The notes beneath the pieces are model-generated. The model was not told the DNA's origin and made no database searches. It saw nothing but the letters and a program-made list of their open reading frames with translations. The translations under genes and the position numbers were made by a program. DNA of 64,000 bases from Streptomyces scabiei 87.22. GTDB taxonomy: Bacteria > Actinomycetota > Actinomycetes > Streptomycetales > Streptomycetaceae. The stretch spans positions 9,672,001 through 9,736,000 of the forward strand of contig NC_013929.1 in assembly GCF_000091305.1 (NCBI RefSeq), written 5' to 3'. Positions 32,200 through 40,687 of the stretch are shown here, piece by piece. Numbering within the stretch: the stretch's first letter is position 1; every line of letters starts with the position of its first letter.

Positions 32200-33405
32200 T
32201 CATCGCGCACCGTCCGCCTCCGCGGCCGGAACCGGGCGCCGCAGCAGGTAGGCGCCCGCGGCCGACACCAGAAGGGCCATGCACGCGATGAACACCAGCC
32301 CGGCGCCCTCCAGGCCGAGCGGTTCCGCCAGGAGACCCACGCCGATGACCGGCACCGAGATACCCGTGTAGGCCACCACGAACAGCGCCGAGATCACGGC
32401 CGCCCGCCGGTCCGCCTCGGACGCCGCCGCCACGGCGGAGAGCGCTCCGCGGAAGGCGAGCCCCTGCCCCACCCCGCCGACGACGGCACTCGGCACCACC
32501 AGGGCGAGCAGGTCCCACCGCAGGGCGCCGGCCAGCAGGGCCAGCCCGGCGAGGAGCCCCGCGCACCCCAAGGGCAGCGACCGGCGCACGCCGACCCGGC
32601 CGACGGCCAGCTGCCCCGCCGTCGAGGCGAAGAACGCCAGCGCGACGACCAGGCCGCTCACGGCGTGGTCGTGGACGTCCAGGGACTGGGCGAGGAAGGC
32701 CGGGCTGACCGAGGTGAAGACCCCGAACAGCGCGAACCCGGCGAAGGAGGCCGCGGCAGCGGGCCCGAACACGGCCCGCACCCGAGGGGGCAGGCTGGGC
32801 CGCTGCGGCCGTACGGTCCCCAGCGGCCGGCGCTCCCGAACGGTCTCCGAGAGCTTCAGCAGGACGAGGGCCGAGCAGGCGACCAGGGCGAGATGGACGG
32901 CGAAGGGCAGGTGCAGCGGCCGGGCGGCGTACTGGGCGAGCACCCCGGCGAGCAGCGGGCCGCAGCCCAGCCCGCCCATGTTCGCGGCGGTGGCCACGAA
33001 CGTGGCCCGCGAGGCACCGCCGGGCGGCGCCAGCTCCATCACGTACGCCGTGGCGGCTCCGGTGAACAGGCCGGCGGACAGCCCCGACAGCAGCCGCCCC
33101 GCGTACAGCCAGCCCAGCGCGGTCGCGCACAGGAAGCAGACGGCGCTGGCGGCGGCGAAGCCCAGGCCCCACCACAGCACGGGACGCCTGCCCACCGAGT
33201 CCGAGGCGTTCCCCGCCAGCAGGAGCACCCCGATGACCCCGAACGCGTAGACGGCGTAGACCACGGTGACCGTCAGCTCGGAGAAGCCGAACTTCTCCTG
33301 GTAGAGGCCGTAGAGAGGGGTCGGCAGGGTCGTGCCGGCCATGCACACGGCGAACACCGCGCCGCCGAGCAGGCACCGGCGCCAGCGTCCAAGATCACCG
33401 TCCAT
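32200..33405 (-). CDS. MFS transporter (drug-efflux type)
   Basis: The 401-residue protein has 12 predicted transmembrane segments and the MFS loop motif GNASDSVGRRPVL after the second. An antiporter-like stretch is seen in segment 5 (ATFVATAANMGGLGCGPLLAGVLAQYA). The N-terminus MAGTTLPTPLYGLYQEKFGFSELTVTVVYAVYAFGV is typical of actinobacterial MFS exporters. The gene is divergent from the SapA-like gene and ends just before the TGGC repeat field. The substrate is unknown. No regulator gene directly adjoins it. Confidence 0.9.
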   Translation of the reverse strand: MDGDLGRWRRCLLGGAVFAVCMAGTTLPTPLYGLYQEKFGFSELTVTVVYAVYAFGVIGVLLLAGNASDSVGRRPVLWWGLGFAAASAVCFLCATALGWLYAGRLLSGLSAGLFTGAATAYVMELAPPGGASRATFVATAANMGGLGCGPLLAGVLAQYAARPLHLPFAVHLALVACSALVLLKLSETVRERRPLGTVRPQRPSLPPRVRAVFGPAAAASFAGFALFGVFTSVSPAFLAQSLDVHDHAVSGLVVALAFFASTAGQLAVGRVGVRRSLPLGCAGLLAGLALLAGALRWDLLALVVPSAVVGGVGQGLAFRGALSAVAAASEADRRAAVISALFVVAYTGISVPVIGVGLLAEPLGLEGAGLVFIACMALLVSAAGAYLLRRPVPAAEADGAR

Positions 33406-33592
33406 ACCGCCGAAGGTAACCTCGCCCCCGCCCGCCCGCGCCCCGAGGGCCGGGCGGCCCGGCCCTCACCAGGGCCGGAGCTGCCGTGCGCCGCCACCGG
33501 AAGATTTCTCGCGAACCGGGGGCAACCATCCGTCCCGCCCGAGGGTCACATCAAGTGCGAGCAAAGCGCTCTCAATGACCCAAGGGGGAAAT

Positions 33593-34042
33593 ATGCGAAA
33601 GATCCGCAATGTCGCGACTGCCGGTGCCTTAGCGGCACTCGCGGTGGGTGCCGGGACGGCGTTCGCCACGACCGCCTCCGCCGCCCCCAACGTCACCCCG
33701 CAGGGCGTCTGCGGCAGTGGCTACAAGACGGTCAACTCCGCGCCCGTCGGAACGCTGGGCACCGTCTACCTGACGTACAACGCCAAGAACGGCAAGAACT
33801 GCGTCGCGACGATCCGCACCAACCCGGGCACGGCCAAGAACATGTCCACGTACATCTACGTCCCCGCCACCGACGAGTTCGACGAGGACTTCGGCAGCTA
33901 CACGTCGTTCGCCGGACCGGCCTACGTCTACGGCAAGGGCTACTGCGTGAGCTGGGGCGGCAACATCGCCAACGTGTACGTGAACGTGGAGAACTCCAAC
34001 TGCGCGTCCCTGAAGGAGACCCGGACCACCGAGGTCCGCTGA
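33593..34042 (+). CDS. Secreted SapA-like spore-associated protein
   Basis: The 149-residue protein has a Sec signal peptide (RNVATAGALAALAVGAGTAFA, cleavage probably after TASA near residue 30). The mature domain carries conserved cysteines in CGSGY, NCVATIR, GYCVSWGG and NSNCAS, with the pattern GTVYLTYNAKNGKNC and YTSFAGPAYVYGKGYC. This matches spore-associated protein A (SapA) of Streptomyces, found on or near spores; its molecular role is unclear. The ATG at 33593 has AAGGGGG 8 nt upstream. Family assignment rests on recalled motif similarity. Confidence 0.75.
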   Translation: MRKIRNVATAGALAALAVGAGTAFATTASAAPNVTPQGVCGSGYKTVNSAPVGTLGTVYLTYNAKNGKNCVATIRTNPGTAKNMSTYIYVPATDEFDEDFGSYTSFAGPAYVYGKGYCVSWGGNIANVYVNVENSNCASLKETRTTEVR

Positions 34043-34268
34043 TCCTGCTGATCGACCCTCCGAGAGTTCCCACACCGCCGCTTCCCGTGGTCCGACGTCT
34101 CCCGGGAGGTGTTCGGAGCCGCAGGCGGTGCGGGTTCTCCCGGAGGTGCACGACCCGCCGTCGGGCGTGCGGGCCCTGCCGGGCCCCGCGTCGCACCGCC
34201 GGCCGGCCTCCGGTCCGCGGCCGAATATCGGGTGCGCGGCCGTCGGCGTACGAGGGAGACTCCCTGGC

Positions 34269-34886
34269 ATGGTCGACATGGGCATGTTCCGGGACGAGGT
34301 CGCGAGCTGGGCGGCGGGCGGCTCCGGCCGGCAGGCGGGGGAGCTGGCCGGACTCCTGGGCGTCCGCACAGTGATCCTGCTGGAAGGGCTGAGCGACCTC
34401 GCCGCCGTGGAGGCACTGGCCGCTCGGCGGGAGCGTGACCTGGCGGGCGAGGGCGTGTGCGCCCTGTCGATGGGCGGGGCGATGAGTGTCGGACGCCACG
34501 CGGGGATCCTCGGAGCGCCGGGCCTCGGCCTGCGCCTGATCGGCCTGTGCGACGAGCGGGAGAAGCCCTACTTCGACCGGGGCCTCGACCCGTCCTGGAC
34601 ACCCCGCCCGAGCGTCCATGTCTGCGCGGCGGACCTGGAGGACGAGCTGATCCGCGCGCTGGGCACGGCACGCGTCGAGGAGATCGTCCAGGACGCGGGC
34701 GAACTGCGTGCCTGGCAGACCTTCGTACGGCAGCCCGCTCAGCTCGGCCGCCCGCGCCACCAGCAGCTGCGCCGCTTCCTCGGCACGAAGAAGGGCCGCA
34801 AGATCCGCTACGGCCGCCTCCTGGTCGAGGCCCTCACCCCCGAGCAGGTGCCCGCGCCCCTGGACGATCTCTTCGCCGACCTGTGA
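34269..34886 (+). CDS. Stand-alone TOPRIM (OLD-like) nucleotidyl-transferase/hydrolase domain protein
   Basis: The 205-residue protein resembles the TOPRIM half of OLD-family nucleases. It has VILLEGLSDLAAVEALAARRE (catalytic Glu motif), GVCALSMGGAMSVGR, and GLRLIGLCDEREKPYF, where the DxD motif reads Asp-Glu-Arg-Glu. The C-terminal region is helical and basic (RRFLGTKKGRKIRYGRLLVEAL). The ABC-type ATPase domain of full OLD proteins is absent here and in the neighbours. It would act on DNA or RNA with metal ions (inference). ATG 34269 is chosen, as the sequence before it is not conserved-looking. It does not form an evident operon with the SapA-like gene. Confidence 0.75.
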   Translation: MVDMGMFRDEVASWAAGGSGRQAGELAGLLGVRTVILLEGLSDLAAVEALAARRERDLAGEGVCALSMGGAMSVGRHAGILGAPGLGLRLIGLCDEREKPYFDRGLDPSWTPRPSVHVCAADLEDELIRALGTARVEEIVQDAGELRAWQTFVRQPAQLGRPRHQQLRRFLGTKKGRKIRYGRLLVEALTPEQVPAPLDDLFADL

Positions 34887-34939
34887 CTTCTCCCACCCGC
34901 TCTTGCCGGGGCCGGGAACGCTTACCTACGTTCGGTCGC

Positions 34940-35254
34940 ATGTCCCACCACGGCCACGCCCTTCCCGGCGAACCGGACGAACCCGCCACCGCGAGCGATC
35001 ACGCCGCCGAACGTCCGGGCGCCTCCCCGACGACCGAACTGGTCCTCGACCTGAGTGCCCACGAACTCCTCCGGCGCGCGCACGTCCTGGACGCCCTCGG
35101 CGCCGACTGGGACCCCGTGGCCGCGCTGCAAGGCGAGGAGGCGGCGTACGAACTGCTGTACTCCGGTCTCGACGCGGAGCAGCAGCGTGTGTACGACGAG
35201 CTGGTCGCGGCCGGTGTGCTGCCGAGGGGAGGTGGTGGCCGTGCTTCCGCTTGA
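34940..35254 (+). CDS. Small DUF6400-like protein
   Basis: A 104-residue acidic protein. After a His/Pro-rich N-terminus, the conserved-looking core reads LDLSAHELLRRAHVLDALGADWDPVAALQGEEAAYELLYSGLDAEQQRVYDELVAAGVLP, which I recall as the Streptomyces DUF6400 pattern. No catalytic motif is visible and the function is unknown. Start ATG 34940. It overlaps the next small gene by 14 bp, which suggests coupled translation. Confidence 0.68.
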   Translation: MSHHGHALPGEPDEPATASDHAAERPGASPTTELVLDLSAHELLRRAHVLDALGADWDPVAALQGEEAAYELLYSGLDAEQQRVYDELVAAGVLPRGGGGRASA

Positions 35255-35498
35255 TCCGCAGGCCGACGTCGGGCGCCGCGCCTGGGTGGCCTGCCCGAAC
35301 TGTGACGACCGGCGCGGATGCGACACCTGCGCACAGGGCCGCACCTGCTCCGAGCACTGGCGCTATCTGCTCTCCAACGTCGGCAGCCTGCTCCACCTGC
35401 AGTGCCGCTCGTGCACCCACATCTGGACCCACGAGACCCATTTCGGCGCCACCCGCACCCCCTGGGAGCGCATCACCAGCGGTCTGCGGCGACGCTGA
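35241..35498 (+). CDS. Small zinc-ribbon-like protein
   Basis: The 85-residue protein has eight cysteines or histidines arranged as Zn-binding pairs: ACPNCDDRRGCDTCAQGRTCSEHW, then LQCRSCTHIWTHETHF. It may be a structural zinc protein or a nucleic-acid adaptor. No function is known. The GTG at 35241 is chosen because GGGAGG ends about 8 nt before it; a GTG at 35235 is too close to that SD. It overlaps the DUF6400-like gene, so the two are probably cotranscribed. A hairpin follows at 35513-35536. Confidence 0.65.
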   Translation: MLPLDPQADVGRRAWVACPNCDDRRGCDTCAQGRTCSEHWRYLLSNVGSLLHLQCRSCTHIWTHETHFGATRTPWERITSGLRRR

Positions 35499-35512
35499 CC
35501 GGGCGCGTGCGG

Positions 35513-35536
35513 CGGCCGGCCCGGTGAGCCCGGCCG
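35513..35536 (+). terminator. Hairpin after the small-protein pair
   Basis: CGGCCGG and CCGGCCG form a 7-bp stem with a 10-nt loop, starting 15 bp after the zinc-ribbon stop codon. It separates that gene from the hydrogenase locus. No T-run is seen. Confidence 0.6.
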
Positions 35537-35693
35537 ACGCGGCCGTGGCGGGCGCCGGCCGGTGAGGCCGGACGGCCGATGGGCGCTCGCTTTCGGATGA
35601 CCTCACCGTCTGTCGCCGGGAGCGGCGGGCCGCCGGGGCCGAGGATCTCGGTCGGCGGACATCCCTGCCTGCCTCGTCCGCCCGGAGGCAGCC

Positions 35694-37418
35694 GTGCACA
35701 TCCTGCTCCTAGCCAGCGCGTTCAACAGTCTCACCCAGCGCACCCACGCCGAACTGCGCGACCGAGGCCACACCGTGGCCGTCGAACTCGCCCTGCCCGA
35801 CAGCCCGTTGCCGGATCTCGTGCGACGGCACGCACCGGAACTCGTCGTCGCGCCCATGCTGAGAACGGCGATCCCCGAGGAGGTGTGGAGGGCTCACACC
35901 TGTCTGATCGTCCACCCCGGCCCCGTGGGCGACCGTGGACCGTCCTCCCTGGACTGGGCGATCCACGACGGCGCCGGCGAGTGGGGCGTCACGGTCCTGC
36001 AGGCCGAGGAGGAGATGGACGCCGGAGCCGTGTGGGCCCACGTCGCGTGCCGGATCACGCGGGTGTCCAAGAGCGAGCTGTACCGGGGCGAGATCGCCGA
36101 CGCGGCGAGCGAGGCCGTCCTGCTCGCGGTGGAACGCTTCGCCTCGGGCACCTACACACCGCGCGAGCAGGACACGACCGACGGGACCGCCGTCCCCTCC
36201 GGCGGATCCGACGCCCGCCCCCGCCCGCGCACGCGTCCGTACCTCGACCAGGGCGTCCGGCGGATCGACTGGGCCCACGACTCCACCGAGGACGTCCTGC
36301 GCAAGCTGCGCGCGGCCGACTCGCAGCCCGGTGTGCTGGACGAACTGCTCGGGGGAGAGTGGTACCTGCACGGCGGCCACCGCGAGGGCGTGCTGCGCGG
36401 ACGGCCGGGCGAGCTGCTGGCGACCCGCGCCGGGGCGGTCTGCCGGGCCACCCGGGACGGCGCGGTGTGGATCCCCGAACTGAGGCCCCGGCGCGGACCG
36501 GGCCGGCCGCCGACCTTCAAACTGCCCGCCGTACGGGCCCTCGGCGACCGGCTGCCCCCGCTGCCCGAACACGCCCCGCCCCGGCTCCCCTGGGCAGGGG
36601 AACCGGCCTGGTCGGACATCCGCTACCGGGAGGACGGGCACGTCGGGTTCCTCTCGTTCTCCTTCCCCGGCGGCGCCATGAGCACGGAGCAGTGCCGCCG
36701 CCTGCTGGCCGCCTACCGGGAGGCGTGCGCGCGGCCCACTTCGGTGCTGGTGCTGGGCGGCGAACGCGACTTCTTCTCCAACGGGATCCACCTGGGCGTC
36801 ATCGAGGCCGCCCCCGACCCCGCCGCCGAGTCCTGGGCGAACATCAACGCCATCGACGATCTGGTCGAGGCGGTCCTGACGACGACGGACCGCCTGGTCG
36901 TCGCCGCGCTCGCGGGCAACACGGCGGCCGGGGGCGTGATGCTCGCCCTGGCGGCCGACGAGGTCTGGTGCCGGTCGGGAGCCGTGCTGAACCCGCACTA
37001 CCGCCTGATGGGCCTGTACGGCTCGGAGTACTGGACGTACACACTGCCGCGCCGGGTCGGCGCCGACGCGGCCCGGCGGCTCATGCGCGAGGCCCTGCCG
37101 GTCAGCTCGGCGAGCGCACTGAGCCTCGGCCTGGTCGACCGCGTCGTCGACACCGCTCCCGACGGGTTCGCGCGGGAGGCGGCGGCGCTGGCGGGGCGCC
37201 TGGCCTCGCTCCCGGCGACGCAGACCCGGATCGCGGCGAAGAAGACGGAACGGGACCGGCTGGAGAGCACGACACCCCTGGCCGGGTTCCGCGCCGGGGA
37301 GCTGGCCCGCATGCGCCGTACCTTCGACGACCCCCAGGCCCCGTACCACGCGCTGCGCCGCGCCTTCGTCCGCAAGGAGCGGCCGGTCCGCACCCCGCCG
37401 CACCTCGGGCCCTTCTGA
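35694..37418 (+). CDS. hypX: Hydrogenase maturation protein HypX (HoxX), CO-ligand synthesis
   Basis: In aerobic hydrogenase producers HypX converts the formyl group of formyl-tetrahydrofolate via formyl-CoA to CO, the active-site iron ligand (established). The 574-residue protein has an N-terminal formyltransferase-like half (PELVVAPMLRTAIPEEVW, LIVHPGPVGDRGPSSLDWAI) and a C-terminal enoyl-CoA-hydratase-like half (LVLGGERDFFSNGIHLGVIE, ALAGNTAAGGVMLALAADEVW, NPHYRLMGLYGSEYWTYTLPRRVG). The length is typical. The start is GTG 35694 with GGAGG at 35684-35688. It is the first gene of the hydrogenase locus, 312 bp before the small subunit. Its presence indicates hydrogenase maturation in air. Confidence 0.93.
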   Translation: MHILLLASAFNSLTQRTHAELRDRGHTVAVELALPDSPLPDLVRRHAPELVVAPMLRTAIPEEVWRAHTCLIVHPGPVGDRGPSSLDWAIHDGAGEWGVTVLQAEEEMDAGAVWAHVACRITRVSKSELYRGEIADAASEAVLLAVERFASGTYTPREQDTTDGTAVPSGGSDARPRPRTRPYLDQGVRRIDWAHDSTEDVLRKLRAADSQPGVLDELLGGEWYLHGGHREGVLRGRPGELLATRAGAVCRATRDGAVWIPELRPRRGPGRPPTFKLPAVRALGDRLPPLPEHAPPRLPWAGEPAWSDIRYREDGHVGFLSFSFPGGAMSTEQCRRLLAAYREACARPTSVLVLGGERDFFSNGIHLGVIEAAPDPAAESWANINAIDDLVEAVLTTTDRLVVAALAGNTAAGGVMLALAADEVWCRSGAVLNPHYRLMGLYGSEYWTYTLPRRVGADAARRLMREALPVSSASALSLGLVDRVVDTAPDGFAREAAALAGRLASLPATQTRIAAKKTERDRLESTTPLAGFRAGELARMRRTFDDPQAPYHALRRAFVRKERPVRTPPHLGPF

Positions 37419-37429
37419 CGGATCTCCGT

Positions 37430-37530
37430 GGCGTCGCGACGCCCGGCACGCCCTCTCGCCGCACCGGGCGAAAGACCGAGTACGTCCAGTACGAGGTCCT
37501 CCGCCCGGCACACCGAGAGCACGCACCGAA
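37430..37530. other. Structured intergenic element between hypX and the small-subunit gene
   Basis: The 312-bp gap begins with a perfect 14-bp palindrome, GGCGTCGCGACGCC (37430-37443). It is followed by CGCCGCACCGGGCG and by a near-palindromic AGTACGTCCAGTACGAG segment (about 37480-37496). I believe that very similar sequence recurs in intergenic regions of many Streptomyces, but this is from memory and unverified. It could be a terminator-like or RNA element. The remainder of the gap to 37730 holds the promoter-distal leader of the small-subunit gene, with AGGAGG at 37718-37723. Confidence 0.45.
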
Positions 37531-37730
37531 CGCCGCTCCTTCTCCCACGGAGACCCGTCAGCAGGGCCCTGGCCCCGCCCCGGTTGCGTGAACCGGCCCG
37601 GTGGGCGGAGGCGCCGGCGTCACCGGAACGGCCCCCGTCGGCGTCCCACCCCGGCCGCAGGGCTGCTACGAAGAAAAGCGAAGGCCGAAAGAGAGGCTTT
37701 CATCCCTTACCTCCCCAGGAGGCGGTCCCC

Positions 37731-38819
37731 ATGACTGAGGCGACACCGGGAACGGTCGATGCCGCGAACGCGGGCGGCGCGCCCGCCGACGAGGCCCCCA
37801 CGATCCACATTCTCTGGATCAACGCGGGCCTGAGCTGCGACGGCGACTCCGTCGCGCTGACGGCGGCCATGCAGCCCAGCATCGAGGAGATCGTGCTCGG
37901 TGTGCTGCCGGGGCTGCCGAAGATCGCCGTGCACTGGCCGCTCATCGACTTCGAGTGCGGCCCGATCGGCGGCTCGGACACGTTCATCGAATGGTTCTTC
38001 AAGGGGGAGCGGGGCGAGATCGACCCGTTCGTCCTGGTCGTCGAGGGCTCCATCCCCAACGAGGCGATCAAGCCCGAGGGCTACTGGTGCGGCTTCGGCG
38101 ACAATCCGGAGACCGGTCAGCCGATCACCACCAGCGAGTGGATCGACCGGCTCGCCCCGAAGGCACTGGCGGTCGTCGCCATCGGCACCTGCGCCACCTA
38201 CGGCGGCATCCACGCCATGGCCGGCAACCCGACCGGCGCGATGGGCGTGCCGGACTACCTCGGCTGGGACTGGAAGTCCCACGCCGGCATCCCCATCGTG
38301 TGCGTCCCCGGCTGCCCCATCCAGCCGGACAACTTCTCCGAGACGCTCACCTATCTGCTCTACCAGGCCGCCGGCTCCGCCCCGATGATCCCGCTGGACG
38401 ACAAACTGCGTCCCACCTGGCTGTTCGGCGCCACCGTGCACGAGGGCTGCGACCGCGCGGGCTACTACGAACAGGGCCAGTTCGCCCTCTCGTACGACTC
38501 GCCCACCTGCCTGGTCAAGCTCGGCTGCTGGGGTCCCGTCGTCAAGTGCAACGTGCCCAAACGCGGCTGGATGAACGGGATCGGCGGCTGCCCCAACGTC
38601 GGCGGCATCTGCATCGCCTGCACGATGCCCGGCTTCCCCGACAAGTTCATGCCGTTCATGGACGAACCCCCCGGCGCCAAGGTGTCGAGCGGCGCCAGCG
38701 GGGCGTACGGCGCCGTCGTCCGCAAACTGCGGTCCATCACCGCCAGGACGGTGGACAAGGAGCCCAAGTGGCGCCGTACCGGAGACAAGATCACCACCGG
38801 ATACCGGCCACCTTGGTGA
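37731..38819 (+). CDS. hhyS: [NiFe]-hydrogenase small subunit, group 1h type
   Basis: The 362-residue iron-sulfur subunit transfers electrons from the Ni-Fe site. It lacks the Tat signal of classical uptake hydrogenases, so the enzyme is cytoplasmic or peripheral. Cluster motifs include GTCATYGG, CVPGCPIQPDN, HEGCDRAGYYEQG, LVKLGCWGPVVKCNV and GGCPNVGGICIACTMPGFPDKF. At the first proximal site the usual C-x-x-C reads Cys36-Asp-Gly-Asp39. The related O2-insensitive actinobacterial-type enzyme of Ralstonia is known to ligate its proximal cluster with three Cys and one Asp. The ATG at 37731 has AGGAGG 7 nt upstream. It is followed by the large subunit. Confidence 0.95.
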   Translation: MTEATPGTVDAANAGGAPADEAPTIHILWINAGLSCDGDSVALTAAMQPSIEEIVLGVLPGLPKIAVHWPLIDFECGPIGGSDTFIEWFFKGERGEIDPFVLVVEGSIPNEAIKPEGYWCGFGDNPETGQPITTSEWIDRLAPKALAVVAIGTCATYGGIHAMAGNPTGAMGVPDYLGWDWKSHAGIPIVCVPGCPIQPDNFSETLTYLLYQAAGSAPMIPLDDKLRPTWLFGATVHEGCDRAGYYEQGQFALSYDSPTCLVKLGCWGPVVKCNVPKRGWMNGIGGCPNVGGICIACTMPGFPDKFMPFMDEPPGAKVSSGASGAYGAVVRKLRSITARTVDKEPKWRRTGDKITTGYRPPW

Positions 38820-38902
38820 GCCGCGGCACCTAGCCCGCCCCCGCTTTCCGCACCCCCACCCCAACCTCCCGCGCAGTGACGCAACGAAGGGCACGCACAC
38901 TG

Positions 38903-40687
38903 ATGGCACCGAAGACGACGACGGCCGGCGACGGCAGTGGCCTGGTGGAGATGGCCTGGGACCCGATCACCCGGATCGTGGGCTCCCTCGGCATCCACAC
39001 GAAGATCGACTTCAAGCAGAAGCGGGTCGCGGAGTGCTACAGCACGTCGTCGGTCTTCCGCGGCTACAGCGTCTTCATGCGCGGCAAGGACCCCCGCGAC
39101 GCCCACTTCATCACCAGCCGCATCTGCGGCATCTGCGGCGACAACCACGCCACCTGCTCGGTGTACGCGCAGAACATGGCGTACGGCGTGAAGCCCCCGC
39201 ACCTCGGCGAGTGGATCATCAACCTCGGCGAGTCCGCGGAGTACATGTTCGACCACAACATCTTCCAGGAGAACCTGGTCGGGGTCGACTACTGCGAGAA
39301 GATGGTCAAGGAGACCAACCCCGGCGTCCTCGAACTCGCCGAACGCACCGAGGCCCCGCACGCCGCCGAGCACGGCTACCGCACGATCGCCGACATCATG
39401 CGCTCGCTCAACCCCCTGGAGGGCGAGTTCTACCGCGAGGCGCTCCAAGTGAGCCGCTACACGCGCGAGATGTTCTGCCTGATGGAGGGCCGCCACGTGC
39501 ACCCCTCCACGCTCTACCCCGGAGGCGTCGGCACCATCGCCTCCGTGCAGCTCTTCACGGACTACATGAGCCGCCTCATGCGGTACGTGGAGTTCATGAA
39601 GCGCGTCGTGCCCCTGCACGACGACCTGTTCGACTTCTTCTACGAGGCTCTGCCCGGCTACGAGGAAGTGGGCCGCCGCCGCGTCATGCTCGGCTGCTGG
39701 GGCGCGCTCAACGACCCCGAGTACTGCGACTTCACCTACGCCAACATGACCGACTGGGGACGGAAGATGTTCGTCACCCCGGGCGTGGTCGTGGACGGCA
39801 AGCTGGTCACCAACGACCTGACCGAGATCAACCTCGGCATCCGCATCCTGCTCGGCAGCTCTTACTACGAGGACTGGCAGGGCCAGGAGCAGTTCGTCAC
39901 CCACGACCCGCTCGGCAACCCGGTCGACCCGCGCCACCCGTGGAACCAGCACACCATCCCCGCCCCGCAGAAGCGGAACTTCGACGACAAGTACAGCTGG
40001 GTCATGTCCCCGCGCTGGTTCGACGGCAAGGACCACCTCGCCCTGGACACCGGCGGCGGCCCCATCGCCCGCCTGTGGTCCACCGCCCTGTCCGGGCTCG
40101 TCGACATCGGCTACATCAAGGCCACCGGCCACAGCGTCGTCATCAACCTGCCCCGCACCATGACCAAGCCGGAGACCACCTTCGAGTGGAAGATCCCGAA
40201 GTGGTCCAACGCCCTGGAACGCAACCGCGCCCGCACCTACTTCCAGGCGTACGCCGCCGCCGTCGCCCTGCACTGCGCGGAGAAGGGCCTCGCGGAGGTC
40301 CGCGCCGGACGCACCCAGACCTGGGAGAAGTTCGAGGTCCCGGACGAGGGCATCGGCGTCGGCTTCACCGAGGCCGTCCGCGGTGTCCTCTCCCACCACA
40401 TGGTCATCCGCGACGGCAAGATCGCCAACTACCACCCGTACCCGCCGACCCCGTGGAACGCCAGCACCCGCGACACCTTCGGCACCCCCGGCCCGTACGA
40501 GGACGCCGTGCAGAACACGCCCATCTTCGAGGAGAACACCCCGGAGAACTTCAAGGGCATCGACATCATGCGCGCCGTCCGCAGCTTCGACCCCTGTCTG
40601 CCCTGCGGCGTCCACATGTACGTCGGCGGCGGCAAGACCGTGAAGTCGATGCACGTGCCCACCGGCCTGAGCGGACTGGGCGGATGA
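38903..40687 (+). CDS. hhyL: [NiFe]-hydrogenase large subunit, group 1h type
   Basis: The 594-residue catalytic subunit oxidises H2 at the Ni-Fe(CN)2CO site. The N-terminal L1 motif is RICGICGDNH (Cys75, Cys78). The C-terminal L2 motif is DPCLPCGVH (Cys565, Cys568). A 23-residue tail (572-594) after His571 is the peptide normally removed by the maturation protease, encoded in this operon at 43995. L1/L2 forms and size fit the high-affinity group used to scavenge atmospheric H2. ATG 38903 is preceded by GAAGGG at a rather long 12 nt. The next gene overlaps its stop by 4 bp. It pairs with the small subunit just upstream. Confidence 0.95.
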   Translation: MAPKTTTAGDGSGLVEMAWDPITRIVGSLGIHTKIDFKQKRVAECYSTSSVFRGYSVFMRGKDPRDAHFITSRICGICGDNHATCSVYAQNMAYGVKPPHLGEWIINLGESAEYMFDHNIFQENLVGVDYCEKMVKETNPGVLELAERTEAPHAAEHGYRTIADIMRSLNPLEGEFYREALQVSRYTREMFCLMEGRHVHPSTLYPGGVGTIASVQLFTDYMSRLMRYVEFMKRVVPLHDDLFDFFYEALPGYEEVGRRRVMLGCWGALNDPEYCDFTYANMTDWGRKMFVTPGVVVDGKLVTNDLTEINLGIRILLGSSYYEDWQGQEQFVTHDPLGNPVDPRHPWNQHTIPAPQKRNFDDKYSWVMSPRWFDGKDHLALDTGGGPIARLWSTALSGLVDIGYIKATGHSVVINLPRTMTKPETTFEWKIPKWSNALERNRARTYFQAYAAAVALHCAEKGLAEVRAGRTQTWEKFEVPDEGIGVGFTEAVRGVLSHHMVIRDGKIANYHPYPPTPWNASTRDTFGTPGPYEDAVQNTPIFEENTPENFKGIDIMRAVRSFDPCLPCGVHMYVGGGKTVKSMHVPTGLSGLGG

